From assembly GCF_008831285.2 (NCBI RefSeq), contig NC_045145.1:16800802-16864801 (forward strand): DNA of 64,000 nucleotides, given 5' to 3'. The stretch is from Nymphaea colorata (taxonomy: Eukaryota; Streptophyta; Magnoliopsida; Nymphaeales; Nymphaeaceae). Shown here one piece after another: positions 11,141 to 22,113 of this stretch. The position numbers and the translations under genes are program-made. A model generated the notes under the pieces. The model did not search any database and was not told the origin of the DNA. It was given only the letters and a program-made list of their open reading frames with translations. Numbering within the stretch: the stretch's first letter is position 1; each line of letters opens with the position of its first letter.

Positions 11141-14100
11141 TCACAGTCTCTGCTGCTCTAACAACTCATTTTCTTTCTGCAGTGAATTAAGATCAGCTTC
11201 AAGTTTATCAATCCCAAAGTAACTGGATGATAAGGAGGCAAGCTTGGCTTCATAATCTGAAGCTTCTCTTTTCACCCTATCAATCGCAAGAATTGTGTTT
11301 GCGATCTCGCTGAAGCTCTCATGAATGCTGACTAAAAGCCTATAGGCTTGTTTCCTCACAGGGTCTTTCTTGGCATCCCTGGAACATGAAACAAGGAGCC
11401 AGAATCAGCAGGATAACGCCATTATTTAGTCTGATATTGTCATATAAAAATTAATGGAAAACTAGAGAGATTTTGTTAGGAACCTTGGAGAAGCAAAAGT
11501 AGAGAGTTTCAACTAGCAACATATAGATGCAACAGCCAGAAACTGGTCGCAGTTGCAGAATGAACTAAGCCACGCTATCTAGACCATGGGTTCTCACCTT
11601 GAAGACCATCAAGGGCATTCCAATAAAAGGAAGGAGGAAGAAGGAAAAAGCAAGGTTATGTGGGTTATAGAAAAGCTTGAACACTGAAGCTGGTTTGTAC
11701 ATGAACAATGGCACCAATACTGACGCAGTTACCAATTTTGTAACAAAAGCCTCCTCATACTGCTTTTCGGGACATATTTTGCTTTCTAGGCATGGTCAAC
11801 TCTGTTTCCCACTAGATACACTGAAAAATGACAGTCTACCTGCAGGCAAGCCTGTGGGAGTGGCAACTTTCGGAACACAAACAACTACATGAACCAAACA
11901 GTAATCATGTATCCTACTACTATCTGTGTCTAGCCAGCCAAGATCTTCCTAAGTTGTGTCCATAAATAAGGACCGGAAAAATTTCCCTCCTAATGTTCTC
12001 AGGTCTCAAGCAAAAGATGTGTATATTTACATTAGTACATAAAAGTAGTCATTCCCAAAAGTACTTATTGATCATTTCTAGTTTTCACTCATTAATTACT
12101 TTTAGACTCCAATTTTGGAGAATCAAGGCTGCTGCTTGTTTCAGTAATTAAAATTGAAGACAGGAGCACTTGGTATATGAAATCAATAGTCAACATGAAA
12201 AACAACACAGATACCTGAATACAGCATCATCAACAACTGTGTAGGTACGACCAAGACGTTCTTGGATCGAATTGATTTCCAATTGAAGCTGCCATGTATC
12301 TTTCATGATCTGCTTAATATCTGCATCTTGTTTCCAGCTATTCTTAAAAAGCTCAGTTATCCGCTGGATATAGTAACTTCTTGGTGCCATCTTTGGTTGT
12401 TTTTCCAATCCCATCGAAAGTTTCGAATACTCCTCTTCTCTGCAGTTATCATCAATGCCATTAACTCATAGATGATAATGGTCAGAGGGCAGAGTTGATG
12501 AACCGGAAAGCCACAGAAAACAAAACACACTAAAATCCAGAAAAAAATATAATTTTGAGATCAGTAAGGCCAGAATCCAGTCTCTTAACAGGAAAGCATC
12601 TGATCTCAGGCATGCACAGCCCTTACCAGTTACCAACCATTGAAACTTTGGAAGCAAAAGAAAAGGAAAACATATTTCCATAATCCAGAGAAAGAGGCTT
12701 TACCTCTTGATAACTCTAGACATCATATCAACTATTTCTTTCCGAATTTCATCCAATTGCCTGAGTTTTTCCTGGACTTCTGGCTTTTCTGACTGCCCAG
12801 ATAAAATGAGGTTGTTTTTGGTCTCCTCCACTGTAAGTCGGAATGCATCCCTATCAAATTATCAATCTTTTAACATTAGCCAGCTTGTAATAGCAATTAG
12901 AAAATAGAACGAAACCATCACTGAAATTCTGCCCAAATGGATAACTTTAAAATTAAAAGTGAAAACTAAAATGCACAATCTGCTGCATACAAGTCTCTCT
13001 GGAGATATAGCCTGATAGCCTCAACATCTGCCATGAAGTTCTATGTTTTATACGAATTATTTATCACATAAGAGTGGTAAATTGATCAAAATACAAATGC
13101 AGCTTGAAGGAGAAAACATGATTAAATGTGACTGGCCAACTCATGTGAACTCTTTCGAAAAAACCATTGGAGAAAAACCTACGAAGCGCATGTTAGTTCT
13201 GATGCCAAGAAATATGATCTACGTTACATGGGTGCCGGAAGTGGGTGCTGGTGCGGGTGCGGTGCAAGACGCGGCAAGTTCCAAAAAAAAAAAAAATTGG
13301 ATGCAGGTGCAGTGAGGGCATATATATGTATATATATGTTATTTGTCTATATTTTTAAATTTCTTTTGTCAAGGTTGCCCTGATCTCATACACATTTGAA
13401 AGTTTTATTAAATAAAATGGGGGAAGGAGAGACGAAAGGGGGAAAAAGGAAGAGGGAAAAGGTCAGAGAAGAAAAGAAGGGGAAAAAAAGAGAAAAGAAG
13501 AGTGGGTGTGGTCAGCAACACTGGACTCGGTTTTCGGTCAAATTGAGTTAGGTGTCGTGTCGGGCCACACCTGCACACACACCCAGGTCGACTTAGGTGC
13601 ACCACCATTTTTGGTGCGTGTTACTTAGGTTGTAATTAACCCCATACTAGCGTTCACAGTCTTGCAGCTGCATTAAGATCATCAACTTCTTCTGAGAGGC
13701 AATAAGATTTCATTTCCTTTATCCTGTGTTGAAACTAATTTTAACTGTAACATCAAAAATTTGACTTTAAGAAATAATGATGAAATTGGACTCGGTGGAG
13801 ATTTTTCACAAGTGAAAACCCTTTTTTCAGGATTGTTTTGACTTGCGATCCTTCTGAAATCCTTGTGCTCAAGAATGAAGAGGGAACAAGGTAGAACGTG
13901 CTTCTCCATCAAGCAGGACCTTGCACTGGACTAGGGGTCAAATGAACTTCTGGAACTGCCGTAGGTGGATCAGACATTAGGCCAAATTATAATATCAACC
14001 CCAAATGGACATGATGACCTTGGATCCTGTCCAAAATTTCTTAGGATTTAAAGTGCCTCAAAACTAGACTTCAAAAGTTATAACCTACTAGGTTAATTAT

Positions 14101-17100
14101 GACTAAGGCTCATCTGGACCAAGCGTAAAACAAGCCCAGATAGGACTAGGACTTAGGCCCAGGTACCTGGACCAGAGACGCAAGGCACATCTTGTGCCTG
14201 GTCCTTCTCCAATCTCCAACATCTGAAGTGGTTCGCAGTTTTCTGGACAGACACAACAAAGTCATAAAAGCAACAACTCCTCAAAAACATTATAACACCA
14301 AGTGAAAATCCGCATTGAGGAAATATTCTCAAGACACAATAAATACTGATCATCCAGAAAAAATGATTAATGTTTACATAGTAACTTAAGTTTATAACCT
14401 GAAGCATGTACATTCTGCAAGAAGTTCAATTAAATAAACATTAAACACACATAAGGATCGCTTGGAAATGTATTTACATTTTGCACCAACAATCAGGCCC
14501 TACTTTGTTAGCAGGTTTATTGCAAGGAAAATGAGGACACTAGAGTTTAACAGTTGGAAAAGGAGAGAAAAAAAGGACTACAATGCACCGTGAAAGAGAA
14601 AATTAAACCAACCAGAATGCAAGACAAGAAGCTATAACCCCACCATTCTAACTGCAGTTCCAATAGGCTATCCTCTTTCATGCCTGGCTTCTTCCCCATG
14701 AACTCAGCATGAGATTGGTCACCAAATGCCATCTCCGTGGTTGATTTCTCAGGCTTGGGAAAATGTCCACCCATCCCTTGGTTCAAATCCTTTTCTTGAA
14801 ACTGCATTCTTTTATTTTACATATTCCATCAATGACAACAAGACTACTTTTTCATTAGGAAATATAACAGACTACACGCAATAGAAATAGAATACCAACG
14901 GACTTCACAGTTTCTGTACACAAAAAATAGTCAAATGTACAATAGGACGTTTCAAGATCCATTCTTATAGAGATCAGAACTCAATAGTTTATCAGTGCAA
15001 TAGAAAATACAAAATGAAAGAAATTGATATGATAAATGAAAAAAGCAAATTGACCAGTCACTTTTTAGTTTTTTAAAGAAATAAATCTTATTTTCTCTGC
15101 TGAAATCATATTGCCAAAAGGAAATGGATACCCAAAATAGTTTGGAATATGAAAAACCTGTATTTTATGAATTTTTGCCTGCTTTAGTCTTATCAAAAAC
15201 CTCAAAGGCATGTCAGTCAACAACTAACACAGCAGTCCGTTGAAGTGGTAGCTTTAACACATCTTTAATTAAAATAGATAGCCTTTGGCATGACATTAAG
15301 ATATCACAATCAAGATAAAGGTACATAGTTCATCTTTGCAACATTAGAAGAATATGGATAACTGCCTACCATTAGAAACGTATGTCGTTTTATCCAAAAT
15401 GGTGCATACAAGATGGATTGGTCTAAGGGTAAGTTCTAATAATCTTCAGAAAACTTGCCATTAGATCTTAATTCATTAACCTCACAAAATGTCAAATTTA
15501 AAGAATGTCTCAACATCACATCATACATCTTCTGAAGCAAGAATAAAAAAACAGCAGCATGCTTGAAGTGAACTCACCATTATTGATTTTTCTGGAAGGA
15601 AAACTGACTTTCCATTTTGGCGAACGGATACGTCATCTTTTTGGTTCTCATGTATTCTACTTATAGGCACTTGCACTTGTGTTTCTTCAACTTCTTCAAG
15701 TAGCTTTTCTTTTTGTTGAATACACCCTTCTGCAGACAACGTGTGACCTTCTTCACATGATTGCAACATTCTCTGCTCTAACTGCTCATTTGGAAACAAT
15801 CCATGTATAGGTCGAATTGGACAGCCATCAGCTGACAAATCCTTCTTGATAGGGGCAGCCAAGGCTTCAGATGAACCTATATTTGAAAGTCTCAGCTTAT
15901 CAAATTCCATAGCAGGGAGATCTATTCCTGGACTTGCATTTATATGGCAAATAATACCTGATGCCACCCTTTCTTCACATGCATTTTTCATAGGTCCAAT
16001 TCTTAAGGAACTTGACTTAACAGGAGCTGCCTGACCGGTTTGATCCACTTCATGCATATCAGTCCCTTTTGTCCAACCTCTTAATGGATCTTCAACAACA
16101 TCAGAACAAGACTCATTCTTCTTAGATCTGGAAATTATCACTCTTTCTCCATCAAGTTTTATGCTCTCAGATGACCTTGACAACTTCTCCACCAGAAATC
16201 TGACTAAATTATATGCATCCACACTAGAAAGATAAAGGAACTGCAACAAGACAAGTGTATCTGATTGTTTGTCAAAGGATAAAAATTGTTGAAAAAAAAA
16301 ATTATTTTGTTGTGGAGTCTTTTCATTTGAGACTAACATGAAGAATTAAACTTAGAGAGGAGAAAAACAATAAAAGGTAATTCCATGGATTCGATGTGAA
16401 CTTGAACCATTCACATTTTCATTTCACGAGAAATACATGCCACATTTAACAATTATATAGGAGAACAGATCCCACTTCTAGGAGAAAAGAACTAACATGA
16501 TACCACCAAAACTTTCTCAAACATACTTAACATCCTTACTAATTGTAACCATCAAGATGGAAAAGGTATATTAAGTTTTCATTCTACTTCGTGGACATTC
16601 CAGAAGCCCCATTTGTGCATACATTCTTTTCCAACAGTGGTATACATTTATATAGATACACACACACACACAGAGAGGTTTGGCGGAGGGGGAGAGAAAA
16701 CTTAAATGCTGGAAAATGCAGGTTTGCTTGTTTCTTTCTTTTGTTTCCACCCCATTCTGAATTAATCCATTCAAAAACCTTTCCTGCTACACTAAGACAC
16801 CTTCCGCCTGAAGGCGACAATTATCAATATAAAAGACACCATCTATGTCAAACAACCAAAAAGGGAACAAAAAAAACTTCCAGAACATGTCCATGAGAAT
16901 ACTAGCTTAAAAAGTTTTCAGGTGTCAATTCGTTCATTTACCTCCATTAAAGATCACACCCTCAAAAATTTTAAAAATACGGATACCCATTTAGCGAATC
17001 CATGTCAGTGACCCAGTTTGACCAAGCAGAACGCAGAAAAAGTAAAGGCAGACGGAAAGGGAAAAAGAAGACCTAATTCTAATCTTTCAACGACATCGTT

Positions 17101-17900
17101 CACGAGATGAGGATGAAAATTCAGAATTCTTCAAAGCAACACAAGCAGCTATTATGGGAATTACTTTCTACTTCAGATACTCTTAGGGGAATGAGAATCC
17201 ACTGATGTCGAATGAAGGAATAAAACCAAAGAAACAGTTACATATACGAAACTCGAATAAAATAAAAGGAAAAGGAGAAAGAAGAAGAAAATTAAGGGGG
17301 ACACCAAAATTAACTCTATAATTGAAAACACAAAGGGAAAAAGCGCACATACTCGCGATCAATATTTCATCAATAAAAGGAAGACGAAATTCCTAATCTA
17401 TGACAAATGATTGTCATGTATGGTCAACTCTCGCATGTACCCATTAGCCCATGTCACCAACAAAACTCAACACCAGTCCCATGAACGTCAAATTAGTGAT
17501 CCAATCGGAAGCAAATTGGGAGAAAATCCCAACTCTCGTGTTTGAAACTTCGCAATTGGGTCCTCTAAATTTTAGTTCAACCGATAGCAAGATACCAAAA
17601 AGGAGTTCTCAAACGCAAACGAATAGAATAGAGCACGAATACCTGATGGAAGCTCAAATCCCCTCTGTAACCCAGAGCTTTGATGGAGGACGTGATCTTG
17701 GTACAGATATCGATTCTCTCCGCTGTGCAATCTGGCAAGGAAGTAGGGAAGGAGACGGAAGAATCCATGAGATTTAGAGACTGGGAACATATGGAGATCA
17801 AGACAGAAGGAGCCATCTCGCGGATCGACGAAACCCCAGTGGGAAGAGAGACCCCGAACTGTTCCAGAGAGCTGAGGAGGATCTCCTGAGCTTCCTCCAT
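11141..17900 (-). CDS. CCDC22 orthologue, CCC/Commander subunit
   Basis: Six exons on the minus strand: 17900-17643, 16240-15578, 14801-14644, 12850-12704, 12439-12215, 11378-11141. All have GT-AG borders and matching phases (0,0,2,2,2), giving 562 aa. The N-terminus (MEEAQEILLSSLEQFGVSLP) fits the calponin-homology-like domain of CCDC22, followed by the FLYLSSVDAYNLVRFL helix at 87-102. The centre is variable. The C-terminal third is coiled coil with the family signatures QLEINSIQERLGRTYTVVDD and RDAKKDPVRKQAYRLL, closely resembling the animal protein. CCDC22 works with CCDC93 and COMMD proteins in the CCC part of Commander, which recycles endosomal cargo; the plant role is inferred. Length is somewhat below the animal protein (about 630 aa). 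The 1.8-kb third intron carries a foreign-looking insertion. Confidence 0.9.
13226..13620. mobile_element. Likely small mobile-element insertion in CCDC22 intron
   Basis: This block differs in composition from the AT-rich intron around it. It starts with repeated GGTGC words (ggtgctggtgcgggtgcggt), has an A-run, an AT-rich middle and a purine-rich GGGGAAAAGG-type stretch (13420-13500). It ends with cggtcaaattgagtt and ggtgcaccaccatttttggtgc. The GGGTGCGGGTGC type of end is common in plant non-autonomous elements. I could not find clean terminal repeats or a target-site duplication. Confidence 0.4.
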
Positions 17901-19650
17901 GTCCTTTCACTGTGAAATCCACCAGCACTGCAGTATGGAGCAGCTCGCCCCCTCTCTCTCTCTTTCTCTCGCGGCAAATATGGCAAAGAGAAATTTGGCT
18001 TAGCAGGTAAATCTAAACACGAAATAAAGCCAAGAAAACCGCATCTTTATTTTCTCATTTTGTTTTTTTGTTTTTTTGTTTTTTTTCTGTGTACCTGAAA
18101 AAGTGTTTACCACTTTACTCTCATTAATCAGATGTTTTAAAATTTTGAATCAGAAACTGGATGTACCCCAGATTTGGTGCTTATTTCTACAGTCAGATGG
18201 CATAGTCCAATCCATAAAATTTGTTGGCCCTCCATTTTAATAAAGAAAAAATCTTGTCAATCAAATGTGTTGATCAAATATTTCAAGTAAAAAAAGCGAG
18301 CATTGTAATCTTAAAAAAAAATCATGAAATTCGATTTCTGCATGAATGTTTCATGATTTCGTTGAAATTTTTGTCGATCTTTGGCATTCTATATCTATAT
18401 GTACGGATTTAAAAAGTAAAGGAACAATAAACTAAAATCTAGATACAGGAGATTCGGCAAACTATATACATAAACCTTTAACTTCTATGTTCAAGTTTAG
18501 ATTGAGAAAATTTTCTGATTTCTCATGGCACAGCATGCAATGCATTTTATCATGTAGAAATATACCGCTTTCAATATATATATATATATATATAAGAGTA
18601 AGTAATTTGTGTCTTACAAAGTTGTGTCTAATACATCTAATCTGCCCACCACTTCAACTATTTGCGGGAGAGGATTGAATACGACTTTATAAGACACAGC
18701 CTCTCTCTCTCTAGCCGGCTACTCCTCTCTCATTACTTCTCCCGTCATTAATGCTTGTTGTTAACTATTAATTATGAGATAAAAGGGCGTGTCAAAGCGG
18801 TTGTTATAATGTTAATAAGGAGGAAAAAGGTGCTCACATAGAGAGAGATACAGAGAGACAGTCAAGTTCACCGATCTTTGGGTATATGTGGGCACATACA
18901 ACACAGGAAATCCATAGTTGCTCGATGGTTAACATGTTAAAAATTTGTAGATAAAAGAATCATAAATAGTCGTTAAGGTCACTATAAACCATTGTTGCAT
19001 TATAAGCTATTTTGTAACGAATTTTTTTTAATTGTTAACTATCCGGTGACATCAAACATCCTATATGTACTGGATAATGAATTAATGATAGATATCATTT
19101 TAGCCTTTGTGAAGCAGCGTATACATATGAAAGCACTGTACACAAATATAATTTGCATAAGTTAATTATATACACATAAGTTTAAATTTGTAATTGCAAT
19201 AATTTAATTTACAAAGCACTGCACACACATGATTGAAAAAATGATCTGCAACAATAGAGGTAATAACTTTTAACAGCTTTAGAAGTTGCTTTTACAACGA
19301 CGGCGTTATGTATAATATTGCACATCAAGACGATAAACCGAGTACTCCTAAGTGGACTCGGACCATAAATCAACCAAGTTGCCAAATTATATTACAGAAG
19401 GGGTTGCAAAAATACCGAAGAGCCCCTAATAGCTGGCTTCCTACTGGCCTTTGGCTGCTTGAGTCAAGAGGACGCTGCCTGTAATTTGGCCCCTACCAAA
19501 ATGGTGTGTATGCATTAAAATATGAAAGAAAGAAAGGTAGCCACTGTCGTTCAAATGTTAACCCCTCGGTGGTGATCGAGAAAAAGAAAAACGAAAAATC
19601 AGAGTGAGGAAGAAAGAGACGACCGACTGGCTCCCATCGAAGAATTTCTT
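17901..19650. other. Intergenic region between CCDC22-like and FAR1-like genes
   Basis: The first 100 bases hold a CT-rich tract (17951-17970), likely the leader or core promoter of the minus-strand CCDC22-like gene. The rest is AT-rich spacer with a TA microsatellite at 18568-18594 and a CT tract near 18701. No coding exon is supported; short frames here are accidental. The right end should hold the promoter of the divergently placed FAR1-like gene. Confidence 0.45.
18568..18594. repeat. TA microsatellite
   Basis: A run of about 13 TA dinucleotides in the intergenic spacer. Confidence 0.9.
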
Positions 19651-22113
19651 CGGAGAAAATGAGTTATGAGTGGGTCTCACTTCCCCTATGAAGGTTCTCT
19701 CTCTTTCTCCCCCTATCCCTCTGTAGAATACATGATTTTTTGTGTGGATCACCGAACAATTAGTCTGTTACAGTTCATACGACTCGTTTTCCGATTCGTT
19801 GAAGTTGTGGTTTTTCGTCTTTCGGTGAATTCGCTGTGCCCAATACTTTTTACTTACCTAATGTTTGCGTTTTTTGAGAGTTTGTGGTTTTTTCCCCTCT
19901 TCATTCTTCTTCCTGCTAGCTTTTTGTAGAATTTCCCTTTGCTAGTCATGCTGCTTGTTTCTTAACATGAGTGGGGACGAAATTCCGGAAGCGTAACTGC
20001 GAAATGGTGATGCCTCTACTGATGCTCGGATCATGCCTCTTGTTTCTTAACATGGCTGAGAAATGAAAAATCTGAACTTGCAGCTGTGGAATACCAATGC
20101 CCTAGGTGTTGTTTGGAGTTTTTTTTTATCTGTAATTCATGTATACTTGCTTAGTCCTAATTATATTTCTGCATCGACTAAGAATCGTTCTCGGTACTGG
20201 TCACAGGAAGAGGAAGAAGTAAGAAGGGAGGATATGTTATTTGTGAATTTGAGTGAACGAGGCATTGTTCGCTTTAGGCATTTACTTACTGCTCCGTTGT
20301 TCTCATTTGTTGTCACATGCCTTAGTATCGACTTTTGCATCTCTCAAGCATTCCTTTGCATGCTTCAAGTGAGAAAATTTGAAAGCTATACTGTATTTCC
20401 TTGCTGGGATATTTCTACCTTCTTATATGACCCAAATGTTCGTTTCCACTCTTTTAAGGGTCTGAAGTAGGGGCTGTAAGAAAACCTGTAACCCATGAAG
20501 GGAAACATGACTTTAAGTGTGGGATCTAGCATATATTTGGTTTTCTGATTCTACGTTCTGGGGATTGTTGTTGAGTAGCATGTAATACTTTTCCCTTTTT
20601 TACTATGTTCATCATGGTGAGGTTCAATGGGGTTATTTTCTTTTGTCTTATCACAAATTCATGTGCCCGGGAAATATTACTGAGAAAACAAATGTTGGTA
20701 GTTTGGGGGCTTCGATGGGGTTGTCTTGCCTTATCACAAATTCATGCCCCCAGGAAATGTTACTGAAAACACAAGCATTGGTGGTCTGGGGCCTTCTTTC
20801 CCTGTGGAACATCTCCTGTGTTTGCACTTCTAGTTTGGTACAATAAAATGCACCAATTGTCTCTCTTTCCTGCCAAAACCCACTCGTTTTAATTAAATTA
20901 TCTGTTCCTTTTGAGGAATTCCATATTCTGGTTATGCATCCCAAGGTTTGCAGTTGAGACTTGAGAGTTAACATCTTATATGCATGAATTTCATACATTT
21001 AAATTTCAAAACATCCAATATTCTCCCTTTTAATGATTCTACAGTAAGATTTGGACCAGAAGAATACCCTCAATCTATTAATTTCTATTTGTTCACTTTA
21101 ATTGTTCTTATCAAAATGGAAGTCTATATATACTGGTCTGTCTTCATAGCATGACATAATTAGTGCTCTATATGTCATACTCCATGCCGAACCTTAATGC
21201 AGCTATATAGAGTATAGACTGTGGGTCCATGTACAACTGCAATCTTCTAGATGAACATCTGGCAGGACTTCATAGGTGAGTTTACTGATTGAAAGTCAAA
21301 ATCAAATGGGAAAGAGTCATAGATGGTACAGATAATATTTTTGGAATATGATCAGTTTACCTATATTTTTAGACAACCACGATATTGTTGAAAGATATTC
21401 ATGAAATTGTATGACAAATATTTGTTATATTTTCTTTCCTTGTCTGAAATTTTTGATCTGAGTGCTGTTGTTGCTGTTTAATTCATTCTTCATTTAATTT
21501 ATGCTACATTTTTTTCAACCTTTTTCTCTGCTTATCTGAAATATAAAGAGGACAAGTAAATATCTTTTGTATTTTACCAGTTTTTTCTTTCTTTACATTT
21601 TGATTGGTGTTTCTAGATTTTCAAATAGCACCTTTCAAATTGTTTTTTTAGGCTTTCTCAAGCTGGCTAAAGCAGAATCGTGCTTTATGCCAAGGGACAT
21701 ACTCCAGATATTGATTTTTTGACTTTTTTCAACTTGAAATTTATGAGTCTAAACGCTGAACTAGTTGGATGGTGAAATGGTAATACGAGAATTGTAGTTG
21801 ATCTCTCTTGGTCTGGAAGATTCCCGATATATGTGAATATTACCATGGTAGATGTTTCAAGTTGTCCTTGTGTCCCACTTGTTAGGTTTTAATGAGTTTG
21901 TCTTGTCAATAGAGGAAATCCATATTTTAGAAATTATGTTCTGTAGCTTGACTTTCATTTATGGTCCTAATATCCTTTTTTATATTATTTCTGGGTTTAT
22001 TCTATATTGTTGTGTGGCTTTTTTCAAATCTATTGAATCCTTCAAAAAAGTTTTTGGTCTTTTTGGTTCTGCTATCAAGGTTTTTGATATCTTGCACAGG
22101 TGGCTGTAGGTTC
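19651..22113 (+). other. Probable leader and 5' intron(s) of FAR1-like gene
   Basis: The coding exon of the FAR1-like gene is preceded by an acceptor (cttgcacag|gtggctg, ending at 22099), so a leader exon must lie upstream. The CT-rich block at 19690-19725 (ggttctctctctttctccc) is a plausible transcript start region. I could not fix the donor. The span is T-rich, as plant introns are. It contains an ~83-bp tandem duplication at 20620-20800. Frames within it (for example 20063-20470) are not recognised and are treated as accidental. Confidence 0.4.
20620..20800. repeat. Tandem duplication, about 83-bp period
   Basis: Two imperfect copies in direct order share cttatcacaaattcatg, ggaaat(a/g)ttactga and ttggt(a/g)gt(t/c)tgggg. 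Equivalent bases are at 20648 and 20731. It lies inside the probable 5' intron of the FAR1-like gene. Confidence 0.7.

Noticed and set aside
21961-22113. Upstream extension of the FAR1-like frame to an ATG at 21961
   Set aside because: The 51 extra residues are a T-rich hydrophobic run typical of translated intron, and a good acceptor (cttgcacag) lies between it and the ATG at 22114.
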